A DNA stretch of 22,681 nucleotides from CAZIVE01 sp964542435 (GTDB lineage Bacteria; Bacteroidota; Bacteroidia; Bacteroidales; Tannerellaceae): contig CAZIVE010000041.1 in NCBI GenBank assembly GCA_964542435.1, positions 1 to 22,681 of the forward strand, written 5' to 3'. This document shows, in pieces, positions 6,373 to 14,440 of the stretch; position 1 is the stretch's first letter; each line of letters begins with the position of its first letter. The position numbers and the translations under genes were made by a program. The notes below the pieces were generated by a model. The model was not told the DNA's origin. It was given only the letters and a program-made list of their open reading frames with translations, and searched no databases.

Positions 6373-8199
6373 ATGAAATCCAAATTATTATTCTTTTTCT
6401 TATTCATCTTTATTTCTTGTTGCGGACTCGTATCATGTCATGATGATGATAATGATGGTGTTTCAGAAGAAACGACGACTGATGCTTATTCGCCTGTTTC
6501 ATTATCTGATAGTGTTCAAATTAATGCTTCTGTGTTGATTTACTCGGATGTTACTGATGTACTTTCTACACCTATAAAGTTAAGAATACATACTTCTGCA
6601 AATTCAATCTCTAATGCTCAAGTCGTTTTTATAACTTCATCTTCTTTAGATGCAAATAAAGATGCCTTAAAAGCTCTAATTGATAATAGAGGAATAGTTG
6701 TGGTTGCTGATCCGGATGAAACATCCTTGAAGCAGTTTATTGAAAATTTGGATTTGCAAATTACTTCACCTTCAAATATTAATGATTTGGATGTTTTTGC
6801 AATTTCAGGTAATGAAACATTTTCTCAGGAATACGTTTATAGTCATAAAAGCGATACAGACGTTTCTGGACAATTGAACTCATTAGTATCGTGGATTAAT
6901 ACTCAATTAGCAGAAAATAATTTTAGTTATGATATCAGTGATGCTGTACAGCCTGATATTACTTCATTTGAAGGCTCTCAGGTTTTTACTCTAACTTTTC
7001 CTTATAAACTCGAAAAGGAAATCGATAAGTTAGCATCTTCCAATCCGGATAATCTTACTGGAACAGGACAAGTGATTGTTAGTTATACTGTCAGACCTCT
7101 TTTTGCATTTGAAGGACAAAGCGGAAGTGGAGATTATTATATAATCAATGCAAGTATTAATCCAAGCTCGACAAATATGTTTCATCAACCTTATTCTTCA
7201 AAACATGGAGGGTATAGTACATACATTTGTGGATATTACCTTACTTCGTTTTCTTATGAAACTTCAATAGTCGATAATAATGGAAGTGAAACGAATGTTG
7301 GCTTATTTCCTACTTTATCCGGTTCGGAAAATCCTACTCCCAATACTACAGTGGGAGCAACTTCATATTCAGAATCAATGACAAATTCTTTTAATTGGTC
7401 TGTCACTGCAAAGGGATCAGTCAAAGCTGCTATTGGTGTTACTGATTCTACAGGTCATAAGCCTAAGGCGAGTGCCGGAGTAGGCGCAGAAGCTGAAGTG
7501 AGTGCAACTATTGGAGGTGGCGTTAGTTATACAAAATCTCAAACAAGGAGTGTATCTGATTTAGATATTGCACTTTCCTATGCTGCTAATTCAGGCTACC
7601 ATTATGGTTTCCAATTTAATAATCTTCCTAGAACAAAGACAGACAAACAGAATATCCCTGCGCCTCCTATCGTTGCTCAGAATGGCCAGGATTTATATCA
7701 ATCTTGCATTATTTATGTCCCAAGAACAAAAAACAATGATGTAACTCATTTTTGGTTGAAAACTACCATTACAAGTCTTAATTTCCAATGTGCATATTAT
7801 ACGACTAACTTCTCTTTGAAATTTCATGATTATACTATGAGTGATTTAACTGAGGCTCCGACTTGGACAAAATGGACTCAGCTGGAGGCGCCTCCTCGTA
7901 CTCCTACTGGCATTATTTATCTGACTAATAATTTTGCTAAAGGTGAAATAACAAAAGTGCTATTCTTCCAATATGATTCTTCCGGTAAATTGATAAAAAC
8001 TTTCACTGTGGACAATAAGACGTTGCAACCTGGTGGTGTCTTTTATAATATTTTACCGCTTGGAAAATATGGCGTTGAGTTTACGGTTGAAGCCGATAGA
8101 GTGGAGACAAAATATAAACTTCCGTCAGATAAATACGTTGATGTTACCTTAGGAAGTGAAAATGAATTGACAACCAGCACACGGTTCCAAAAAATGTAA
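6373..8199 (+). CDS. surface lipoprotein with leukocidin-like pore-forming toxin features
   Basis: The 608-residue product has a lipoprotein signal with lipobox LVSC (Cys22) followed by HDDDND. Acidic residues right after the Cys are the surface-export signal in Bacteroidetes, so it is probably displayed outside. Residues about 40-200 form a region of mixed alternating hydrophobic segments that I do not recognise. Residues about 235-500 resemble the leukocidin/hemolysin core: GDYYIINASINPSSTNM, CGYYLTSFSYE, then SESMTNSFNWSVTAKGS (333-349), a glycine/alanine-rich amphipathic stretch (350-384) and YHYGFQFNNLP, in the order of the alpha-toxin stem and following strand. A C-terminal beta-sandwich-like region (about 500-608) is extra. 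Toxin assignment is inference from pattern, not alignment. The gene is far more AT-rich than its neighbours and sits alone between two 58-bp direct repeats, suggesting transfer. It could be an antibacterial or host-directed pore former, or a non-toxic relative. Confidence 0.6.
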   Translation: MKSKLLFFFLFIFISCCGLVSCHDDDNDGVSEETTTDAYSPVSLSDSVQINASVLIYSDVTDVLSTPIKLRIHTSANSISNAQVVFITSSSLDANKDALKALIDNRGIVVVADPDETSLKQFIENLDLQITSPSNINDLDVFAISGNETFSQEYVYSHKSDTDVSGQLNSLVSWINTQLAENNFSYDISDAVQPDITSFEGSQVFTLTFPYKLEKEIDKLASSNPDNLTGTGQVIVSYTVRPLFAFEGQSGSGDYYIINASINPSSTNMFHQPYSSKHGGYSTYICGYYLTSFSYETSIVDNNGSETNVGLFPTLSGSENPTPNTTVGATSYSESMTNSFNWSVTAKGSVKAAIGVTDSTGHKPKASAGVGAEAEVSATIGGGVSYTKSQTRSVSDLDIALSYAANSGYHYGFQFNNLPRTKTDKQNIPAPPIVAQNGQDLYQSCIIYVPRTKNNDVTHFWLKTTITSLNFQCAYYTTNFSLKFHDYTMSDLTEAPTWTKWTQLEAPPRTPTGIIYLTNNFAKGEITKVLFFQYDSSGKLIKTFTVDNKTLQPGGVFYNILPLGKYGVEFTVEADRVETKYKLPSDKYVDVTLGSENELTTSTRFQKM

Positions 8200-8222
8200 T
8201 TGGAATTGATATTCAATTAAAG

Positions 8223-8280
8223 GCTTCTGATGAAACCCCAAATTTGACGTATTCGTTAAGTTTGGGGTTGATTGTTTTCG
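8223..8280. repeat. 58-bp direct repeat, copy 2, containing a terminator hairpin
   Basis: Identical to 6191-6248 with an offset of 2032 bp. The hairpin arms are 8234-8249 and 8254-8269 with the same TATT loop and T-rich tail, 35 bp after the lipoprotein stop, so it also serves as that gene's terminator. The pyrimidine-rich stretch after copy 2 (8281-8305) is absent after copy 1. Confidence 0.95.
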
Positions 8281-8351
8281 CTCTCTTTTCTTTCTCTTCT
8301 CTCTATCGCCACGATGATGCCTGTCATCGGAGGATGAATCTTCCATACGGA

Positions 8352-8359
8352 TAGATTTG
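8352..8359 (+). promoter_or_regulatory. weak candidate promoter element for the AraC regulator gene
   Basis: TAGATTTG fits TAnnTTTG, but there is no upstream TTTG and it would leave a leader of nearly 100 nt. A small inverted repeat CGATGA/TCATCG (8312-8329) lies just upstream. The rest of 8281-8455 shows nothing recognisable. Confidence 0.3.
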
Positions 8360-8455
8360 CTGCATAGAAGTCTTGAATGGTCAAAACAAAATGTATTGCA
8401 AATAGGTTATTTTCATGAAACTTTTTGAGTTTAATCGAAAATTCATAACGGACAA

Positions 8456-9343
8456 ATGGACTTTAATAACATCTCAATCGCTAAGTTCAAACAGCAAGGG
8501 CTTTCTGCTTCGACTTGCTTCAATGATGATCTGATCATTACGGATCAGATTGAAAATCTGGGACAGTTCAAGTATGCTTGCCGCATCGATGCGATCACGG
8601 TCGTGTTTTGTGTGAGAGGCGAAATCCGTTGCCACATCAATCTGAAGGAGTACAAGATTGTGCCTAATGAGATTCTGGTGAACTTTCCGGAAAACATCAT
8701 CCAGATTGATCAGGTTTCGGATTTGGAGGCGTACGCCTTGGTGATTTCATCGGATTTCCTAAGAGAGCTGCAGATCGAGTTCAAACAGAAACTCAGTTCC
8801 TATCTTTATCTGAAAGAGCATCCGCTGACCTCACTGCCTTATAAAGAGCTTTCCTGTTTGAAAGATTTTTACAGTTTGATCAAAGACAACATCTCCATCG
8901 TTCGTCCTGAAAGCGAGAACATTGTTAAAGGACTTGCTGCTTCGCTGGTCTATAAGATTATCTCTTTGATCAATGCCTTTCAGAAGCCGGATGAGGATAA
9001 TGGCATTGCGAACAAATCCCGCATCCAGCAATCGTTTGAGAAGTTCATGTCGTTGCTCGGCATTTATCATTCGCAGGAACACAGCGTCAAGTTCTACGCT
9101 TCGAAGCTGAATCTTACGGCCAACTATCTTTCGGGCATCGTCAAAGACTATAGCGGAAAGACGGCTTCGGAATGGATCAATGAATACGTGATTCTTGAAG
9201 CGAAGACTTTGTTGAAATTTTCAGACATGAACATTCAGGAGGTGGCATACAAGCTCAACTTCTCGACGCAGTCGGCTTTTGGTAAATATTTCAAACAGAA
9301 AACGGGTATCTCGCCCAAAAACTATATAAAGAGCATCTCGTAA
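8456..9343 (+). CDS. AraC family transcriptional regulator
   Basis: The 295-residue protein has an N-terminal cupin-like ligand or dimerisation region (about 40-110, with VVFCVRGEIRCHINLKEYKIVPNEILV) and a C-terminal AraC double helix-turn-helix (about 205-293). The latter is recognisable by FYASKLNLTANYLSGIVKDYSGKTA, then LEAKTLLKFSDMNIQEVAYKLNF, STQSAFGKYFKQKTGISPKNYI, read as consecutive segments. It is a cytoplasmic DNA-binding regulator. The closest likely target is the small secreted protein gene 32 bp downstream on the same strand, or the outer-membrane operon further right. The ligand is unknown. Confidence 0.92.
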   Translation: MDFNNISIAKFKQQGLSASTCFNDDLIITDQIENLGQFKYACRIDAITVVFCVRGEIRCHINLKEYKIVPNEILVNFPENIIQIDQVSDLEAYALVISSDFLRELQIEFKQKLSSYLYLKEHPLTSLPYKELSCLKDFYSLIKDNISIVRPESENIVKGLAASLVYKIISLINAFQKPDEDNGIANKSRIQQSFEKFMSLLGIYHSQEHSVKFYASKLNLTANYLSGIVKDYSGKTASEWINEYVILEAKTLLKFSDMNIQEVAYKLNFSTQSAFGKYFKQKTGISPKNYIKSIS

Positions 9344-9375
9344 GACGCTACATTCGTCGTGTCAAATTATAAATC

Positions 9376-9795
9376 ATGAATCCTGTGAAAAAGTTATGGT
9401 TCACATTGTTTCTCTTGCTGACCGTATTCGGAGCTAAGGCGCAGAGTTTTCCTTACGGTGCCTATCGTATCGTTTCGTACATGAACATCAATGAATCGGA
9501 TACCATTTATACCACGAAGGCAACGGAAGGCGTCGGTTATGTTCTGATCAACGCCTCCAAGAAAACCATTGGCGTCGGCATCGACGGATATACGGTTGAA
9601 TTGCTGTCGTGGAATGAAATTAAGGATTTTGACGGCAATCAGAGTTGCACCTTTAAAGGTTATAGCTTGATCGACGCGACGAGTAAGAAATGTATCCTGA
9701 CGAAAACGGAGAATAAAAATCAGAAGACGGTCTATTCTCTTTACATCCCGCGCGGAAACGGTTCGCACGATTGTTTTATGTTTGAACGTCAGTAG
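9376..9795 (+). CDS. small secreted protein of unknown function
   Basis: The 139-residue product has a clear signal peptide (MNPVKKLWFTLFLLLTVFG, cleavage after AKA near residue 22) and no lipobox. The mature part is about 117 residues, rich in alternating hydrophobic/polar segments (GAYRIVSYMNI, VGYVLINASKKTIGVGIDGYTVELLSW, CTFKGYSLIDATSKKCIL) and contains a few Cys, consistent with a small beta-barrel or beta-sandwich, perhaps calycin-like; I do not recognise a family. It follows the AraC gene by 32 bp and is probably co-transcribed, so it may be a regulated envelope or periplasmic protein. Confidence 0.75.
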   Translation: MNPVKKLWFTLFLLLTVFGAKAQSFPYGAYRIVSYMNINESDTIYTTKATEGVGYVLINASKKTIGVGIDGYTVELLSWNEIKDFDGNQSCTFKGYSLIDATSKKCILTKTENKNQKTVYSLYIPRGNGSHDCFMFERQ

Positions 9796-9841
9796 CTGGA
9801 TCACAAATCAGATTTCCCCTAAAAAAGTTCTTCCTGATAGT

Positions 9842-9860
9842 CGTTTCATCGTATGAAACG
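9842..9860. repeat. 8-bp inverted repeat, possible terminator or operator
   Basis: CGTTTCAT (9842-9849) and ATGAAACG (9853-9860) are a perfect inverted repeat with a CGT loop. On the plus strand no T-tract follows. On the minus strand a T-run comes only 20 bp later, inside AACTTTTTTAGG. It lies 46 bp after the stop of the small secreted protein gene and before array B. It could end transcription weakly in either direction or bind a regulator. Confidence 0.5.
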
Positions 9861-9883
9861 CTCGGAATGACCTTAAAAAGCCG

Positions 9884-10117
9884 TTGCAATTTTGCAGGAA
9901 GCTAAATACGATGTAAAATTGTTGTTGCAATTTTGCAGGAACGATTTTACGGCCTGTTTTTCTCGTTGCAATTTTGCGAGAACGATTTTATGGCCTGTTT
10001 TTCTCGTTGCAATTTTGCGAGAACGATTTTACGACCTGTTTTTCTCATTGCAATTTTGCAGGAAGCTTTTTCACCTGTATAATCTCTCCCGCAATTTTGC
10101 AACGCTCGTTTTCTATG
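9884..10117. repeat. 41-bp tandem repeat array B (about 6 units)
   Basis: The motif TTGCAATTTTGC recurs at 9884, 9925, 9966, 10007 and 10048, with a decayed form at 10089: every step is exactly 41 bp. Middle units continue as GAGAACGATTTTA and GGCCTGTTTTTCTCG, while the flanking units carry GCAGGAA. The unit starting at 10048 contains GCAGGAAGCTTTTT, the same 14-base core found in array A at the window start. The array fills the gap between the small secreted protein gene and the 3' end of the WYL regulator gene. The apparent frame through it is not coding, because 41 is not a multiple of three. Confidence 0.95.
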
Positions 10118-10125
10118 CTTTTATC

Positions 10126-11043
10126 TTATTCGTAATGTTTCAAAGCCTCTTGGAATATCTCTTTCATATTGTTGCGAAGGCTATTAGGCTCTATCACTTC
10201 CACATCATAGCCGTGCGACAAAAGCTCCTGGCAGAAATCGTAGGTGATCTGCAGTTCATAGGTGAAGATGGAAAAGTCGGCGTTCGTCACCTCCTCTTTC
10301 TGTGACGCATGTAGAGGCAGCCATCTGAAATAGGGACGCTGATCTGCCGACACTTTGATCCGAACCTTTTCGATGGGAATTTTCTTGTCCACCATGATCC
10401 CGTAGCTGTTTTCGAAGAACCGTTTCGGATCGAAATCTTTCGGATAGCGGAAGTCCTTTTCCGTCGCTGTCAGGTTTTGAATCCGGTCCAAACCATAGAT
10501 ACGGATCCGTTTTGGATCGGACAATGCATTTTGTGCCACGAGATACCAGCGTTGCTTGAAGACTTTGACGCATAATGGCTCCACTTCGAAGGTAGATTCC
10601 TCATTTTGGCCCAGGCTGAAATAGGTGATCTCGATCACGTGGTTGTCACGCATGGCTTCGATGATAGGCTCCAGATATTTCTGTCCGGAAGGAATCTCCT
10701 CGAACAGAATACGCGGACGAAGGTTCACATTGTCGTCGATCAGATTGTTAACCGTGAAGGTGTTCATCAGCCATTTTCTTAGGGTGCTGCCTTCTGTAAT
10801 GCTGTTCTCGTCGATGCGATAGCCGTAGAGATTGTTTCCTCCTTTTCTGACGCATTCGATGTTGATATCAAACATCTCCTGAATGGAGTTGAGGTGGTTG
10901 CAGAAAGTCCGTCGCGGCATGCTTTCGCCATTGCTGTGCGCATTGTTCCTCCATCGGCGTTGAATCTCCTTGAAGGTGATCGGTTGGTGCTGATAAATCG
11001 TATCGATCAGCCAGATATACCTGTAAAATGTATCTTTTGCCAT
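10126..11043 (-). CDS. WYL domain transcriptional regulator
   Basis: The protein begins MAKDTFYRYIWLIDTIYQHQPITFKEIQRRW (in segments) with a winged-helix N-terminus (about 1-85, including PRRTFCNHLNSIQEMF). A WYL domain follows (about 130-220: VIEITYFSLGQ, VEPLCVKVFKQRWYLVAQ, RIRIYGLDRI), then a C-terminal WCX-type extension (about 230-305). WYL proteins bind single-stranded nucleic acid or nucleotide ligands and act as transcription regulators, often near stress or defence genes. The frame is open to 11112, but a promoter element lies in that stretch and AAGGGG precedes ATG 11043, so the shorter 305-residue form is preferred. No defence genes are adjacent here. Confidence 0.9.
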   Translation of the reverse strand: MAKDTFYRYIWLIDTIYQHQPITFKEIQRRWRNNAHSNGESMPRRTFCNHLNSIQEMFDINIECVRKGGNNLYGYRIDENSITEGSTLRKWLMNTFTVNNLIDDNVNLRPRILFEEIPSGQKYLEPIIEAMRDNHVIEITYFSLGQNEESTFEVEPLCVKVFKQRWYLVAQNALSDPKRIRIYGLDRIQNLTATEKDFRYPKDFDPKRFFENSYGIMVDKKIPIEKVRIKVSADQRPYFRWLPLHASQKEEVTNADFSIFTYELQITYDFCQELLSHGYDVEVIEPNSLRNNMKEIFQEALKHYE

Positions 11044-11086
11044 TCCCCTTAGCTTTACGTAAACAGATCTTATTTCTGCTTTCGAG

Positions 11087-11094
11087 CAAAGGTA
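11087..11094 (-). promoter_or_regulatory. promoter -7 element for the WYL gene
   Basis: On the minus strand TACCTTTG (11094-11087) fits TAnnTTTG, about 43 bp before the start codon at 11043. TTTG at 11113-11110 lies 15 bp upstream, shorter than usual. The element supports the shorter start of the WYL protein. Confidence 0.55.
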
Positions 11095-11130
11095 GAATCC
11101 GCTCTGTGCCAAAACCGTTCACATGTTCTC

Positions 11131-11164
11131 AAAAAAAAGGAGAAACATTTCTGCTTCTCCTTTT
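11131..11164 (-). terminator. rho-independent terminator of the DUF2141/outer-membrane operon
   Basis: Reading the minus strand, AAAAGGAGAA (11164-11155) and TTCTCCTTTT (11144-11135) form a 10-bp stem with a 10-nt loop, and the T-run continues to 11131 (eight T in all). It starts 5 bp after the barrel gene stop and precedes the WYL promoter. Confidence 0.88.
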
Positions 11165-11168
11165 CTGA

Positions 11169-13556
11169 TCATTTCGACTTGTTCTCGTTCAGACGTTCCA
11201 TGACACTGTCGGTCCCTCGTTCTAATGAATGTGCTTTGACCTTTTCCCCGCTATTGAAGTTCCATGTCAAGGAAATCTTGAAGACTCTTCCCGCATCGGG
11301 CGCATTATAATGGTTTACGTATTGATAGTCGTCGAGTTTGCTGAAATAGTTGTAATTGTGGTTGAAAATGTTGTTCACGCCTGCAGACAAAACCCATCGG
11401 TTTCCTCCGAACTTCTGCCGCCACGTCAGATCGAAGGTATGGCGCGGATAGATGCCGCTGTTTCCGGAATAGAGTTTGCTCGTTCCGTTGTATATGGCTT
11501 CGATCGTGCTATTGGGCGAGAGCGTAAAGGCCGCATTGACCACATAGAACTGCAGGAAATGATTCTTGTAATCAGACTGCTCTGTCATCTTGATCTGCTG
11601 AAGCACTTCGATGCAGTTGACCGTCAGCTTGAACCAGGGGAAAGGCTGCAACGGCGCTGTCAAAGCAACGAAGGTATGGTTTTCCCGATTGTGATTCTCG
11701 TAAGTCACGTAATAGACCTCCGGATTCTGTGAATCTTTGTAGGCATATTCCCTGATCAGATCGTGATGAAGATGTGTCCCGACGGTCAACGTGTAGCGAT
11801 AGTTGTACACGAGCGTCAATTGGATGTTGTCGATATAGGTGGGACGAAGCTTCGGATTACCGATGTCATACGAATAGTCGGAGATCTGAATGCGGTTCGG
11901 ATTGAGCGTGTAGAACGCCGGACGTTCGATGCTTCGGGAATACTGTCCGATGAGGATCCATTTCTTGATCGGATCGAACGCATAATTCAACGTCACGTTT
12001 GGAAAGAAATCAAAATAATTCTTGTTGATATGATCCGTTTTGTTGGAAGTCCTCGTGTATTCCGTTCTCAATCCGGCAATGAGGGAAAAGGGTCCTTTCT
12101 CCATAGAATAGGAGGCGTAAGCCGCAGCGATGTTTTCGTTGTATCGCATCTTATATCCATAGTTCGGAATCGTGTTCCAGCTATTGTTGGAGGAAAAGCC
12201 TTCATATTCTGAATGGTCGTCCATCAACGTGTAGGTATATTTCGCACCCGCCTTGAGCATCGAATGTCGTGACAACACCTGATTCATCGACAGCTCGGCC
12301 GTCGCTATGTCATAGCTGATTCCGGAGTGGTTGCGATAGAGCGAATCCTTGCTGTATGAAGGAAAGGTCCAGTTCGTCTCGTAGTTGTTTCTTCCCGTGG
12401 AATGTTTATGGATGTAAGTCGTAATCGCCTTCAGTTCCGAGCCGTACGGATCCGTCTTCTGTATGTAATTCATTGTAGCGGAGTTGATGGAGTAGGGCGA
12501 ATGCTCGTTATATATTCCTGTGGTATGAATCGGAACCGTCGTTTGGGTGATGTCTGTAGTGCTGTATGACTTGTTGTCAGAGCTCTGTTCGATATGTTCG
12601 TATTCCGCACCGATTGTTCGGATGGAATCGATTTCGTACAGGGCGCCGAGTCTTGCCATTCCATAATTGCCATGAATCTGATATCTCGAATGGCTGTAGA
12701 AGTCCGTCGAGTTGTCGGGATACAGTCTGTACGCGTCCATCAGGCGATGATTCTTCGGATTAAACTCCAAGGTCGTCATTGCGTTCAGATCCCATTTTCC
12801 GATATGAGCGTTCAATGTAGCCGAAGGCTGGTATTTCTGATATTCTTTGCCCACTGTGCTTCCCATGGTGATCGTTCCGTTCACGCCGTTATCCATACGG
12901 TTCCGCAACGTGATCATGATGACGCCTCCTTTGGTGTCCGCATCGTATTCAGCTCCGGCCACAGGAATTACCTCGATTTTCTTGATATTGTCCGAACGAA
13001 TGGAACGGATGTAGTTCACTAGCTGTTCTCCTTCCAGTTTTACCTCTTTGTTGTTGATATAGACCTTCGTTCCCGAAGCTCCGTTGATGGAGATGTCTTT
13101 GTCCGAAAGCCAGACGCCGGGCGATTCGGAGATTAGCTGCGCACCGTCTTTCGAAAGCGATGGAGGAACCATCACCACGAATCTGTCCGCTTTCCGCTCT
13201 ATCTGACGCGCTTTGACTACAACCTCGCCCAAGGCGACGTTCAGATCTTTCAATACCAGCGTATCTTCTGTCGATTGGTGTAGATCGATCTTCTTCTTCA
13301 GTGTCTCATATCCGAGGTATTGCACGACAACCTGATAAGTACCGGACGCAAGCATCTGCTTGAACAGACCGTTCTCATCCGTGATCGTTCCTCCTACCTG
13401 ATTCTCGTTCTTGAGAAGTACGACGGTTGCATATTCAATCGGCGCTCCTTTTGTGTCACAGACAACACCGCTATAGGAAAGGCCTTTTTTCTCTTGCGCC
13501 ATACCGAAGAACGAGAAAAGCAGGGCGAAGGTTATGAGTGTTACGATACGTTTCAT
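11169..13556 (-). CDS. outer membrane beta-barrel protein with carboxypeptidase-like and plug domains
   Basis: This 795-residue protein has a signal peptide (1-20, ending GMA-Q). A CarboxypepD_reg-like beta-sandwich follows (about 27-105: YSGVVCDTKGAPIEYATVVLL, ENGLFKQMLASGTYQVVVQYLGYE), then a TonB-receptor-type plug (about 120-220: ISINGASGTKVYINNKEV, IEVIPVAGAEYDADTKGGVIMITL). A large outer-membrane barrel fills 230-795 and ends KISLTWNFNSG shortly before the C-terminus. The barrel looks like the OMP_b-brl_3 type rather than a SusC. Such proteins may be TonB-dependent transporters or surface proteins; the substrate is unknown, no SusD partner follows, and I see no clear TonB box. It is 4 bp downstream of the DUF2141 gene in the same operon. 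Confidence 0.9.
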   Translation of the reverse strand: MKRIVTLITFALLFSFFGMAQEKKGLSYSGVVCDTKGAPIEYATVVLLKNENQVGGTITDENGLFKQMLASGTYQVVVQYLGYETLKKKIDLHQSTEDTLVLKDLNVALGEVVVKARQIERKADRFVVMVPPSLSKDGAQLISESPGVWLSDKDISINGASGTKVYINNKEVKLEGEQLVNYIRSIRSDNIKKIEVIPVAGAEYDADTKGGVIMITLRNRMDNGVNGTITMGSTVGKEYQKYQPSATLNAHIGKWDLNAMTTLEFNPKNHRLMDAYRLYPDNSTDFYSHSRYQIHGNYGMARLGALYEIDSIRTIGAEYEHIEQSSDNKSYSTTDITQTTVPIHTTGIYNEHSPYSINSATMNYIQKTDPYGSELKAITTYIHKHSTGRNNYETNWTFPSYSKDSLYRNHSGISYDIATAELSMNQVLSRHSMLKAGAKYTYTLMDDHSEYEGFSSNNSWNTIPNYGYKMRYNENIAAAYASYSMEKGPFSLIAGLRTEYTRTSNKTDHINKNYFDFFPNVTLNYAFDPIKKWILIGQYSRSIERPAFYTLNPNRIQISDYSYDIGNPKLRPTYIDNIQLTLVYNYRYTLTVGTHLHHDLIREYAYKDSQNPEVYYVTYENHNRENHTFVALTAPLQPFPWFKLTVNCIEVLQQIKMTEQSDYKNHFLQFYVVNAAFTLSPNSTIEAIYNGTSKLYSGNSGIYPRHTFDLTWRQKFGGNRWVLSAGVNNIFNHNYNYFSKLDDYQYVNHYNAPDAGRVFKISLTWNFNSGEKVKAHSLERGTDSVMERLNENKSK

Positions 13557-13560
13557 CGCA

Positions 13561-13941
13561 TTACTTTTCAGAACTTGGATAATATACGGTCATTTCGCAA
13601 GTCGCCTCTTTTCCCTCTTCCAGTTTCACTGTCTTGAGTGCATACCCTTCGGTGGGTTGTCCAAAAGCATTCCGTTCGAGCTGGCTGTCGCCGTTTTCAT
13701 CGTGGAAGAGAGAAATGTTGACTTTTTCTCCTTTCACATTGCTGAGTACAACCGTAACGTCGCCTTTCTGTGCTTTTACCATCGCATAAACCGGAGGATT
13801 CTCTTTCCCCGTTTCTCCCATTACCATGATCATCCCGTTGTTACTTCTGACTCCTTTTACTTTCAGAGTGATGTTGCTCTGTGCTTCTGCTGTAGCTGCG
13901 AGACTTGCGATTGCAAATAATACAATGATTAAACGTTTCAT
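13561..13941 (-). CDS. DUF2141 domain protein, exported
   Basis: The 126-residue product has a signal peptide (MKRLIIVLFAIASLAATAEA) and a single DUF2141 domain. It is recognised by KGVRSNNGMIMVMG, VTVVLSNVKGEKVNISLFHDENGD and the diagnostic NAFGQPTEGYAL. DUF2141 proteins are small periplasmic beta-sandwich proteins of unknown role, often next to outer-membrane receptors. Here it is the first gene of an operon with the barrel protein, with only 4 bp between stop and start, so the two are likely to work together. A promoter lies at 14054-14085. Confidence 0.92.
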   Translation of the reverse strand: MKRLIIVLFAIASLAATAEAQSNITLKVKGVRSNNGMIMVMGETGKENPPVYAMVKAQKGDVTVVLSNVKGEKVNISLFHDENGDSQLERNAFGQPTEGYALKTVKLEEGKEATCEMTVYYPSSEK

Positions 13942-14053
13942 GACTTCTTTGTTTTAGACGCCTCGTCTGAAAGTTGTTGTGAGCTTTCTTCTGAGAGCCG
14001 GTTTTGAACTTCTTTTTTATTCGTGATCATTTGTCGGATTCATAATCACACTG

Positions 14054-14085
14054 CAAAGTTGAACTAATTTATTTTATAAACCAAA
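14054..14085 (-). promoter_or_regulatory. promoter for the DUF2141/outer-membrane operon
   Basis: On the minus strand TTTG (14085-14082) is followed after 20 bp by CAACTTTG (14061-14054), a one-base variant of TAnnTTTG. The inferred leader is about 105 nt long before ATG 13941 and shows no obvious riboswitch. Confidence 0.6.
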
Positions 14086-14352
14086 TTATTATTCAATATA
14101 TTTAAAAAGACATAGAGTATAGGCTAATAATTAATTGATATTCAAATAATATTTGTATTGTTAATTATATAAAAAGAATGGTGGATTATGCTTGTATGGT
14201 GTGTGAATTATCGTCATCTGTCACTAAGTATCCGCATAAAGTAAATAGGACATGGATACGGCATTGAGGTCGCATCAAAAACAACAGAATTGTAAATACG
14301 TTCACATAGGAATGCAACCATCTTAGGTTCGATTCTTAAAAGAATCTATCCA

Positions 14353-14381
14353 TTTTGACAACGGACTTCCCGTTGTCAAAA
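14353..14381. repeat. 29-bp palindrome, copy 1
   Basis: TTTTGACAACGG and CCGTTGTCAAAA form perfect 12-bp arms around ACTTC. It matches the second palindrome at 14441-14469 in both arms; only the 5-base loop differs (ACTTC versus ACATT). Confidence 0.95.
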
Positions 14382-14440
14382 AACCGAATTTCTGAATAAA
14401 AAGGGTGGAAATGGGGCCTTTTTGCACTTGAATTTACCGA

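Noticed and set aside
6191..8280. A tRNA-targeted integrative element with att sites
   Set aside because: The repeats lie outside the tRNA gene and no integrase, relaxase or phage gene is inside the 2-kb segment. Kept as a recombination cassette, not as an integrative element.
9892..10305. Forward reading frame of 137 codons through array B
   Set aside because: It is made of 41-bp repeats, whose translation changes frame each unit, and it then runs antisense into the WYL gene. No start signal or recognisable protein.
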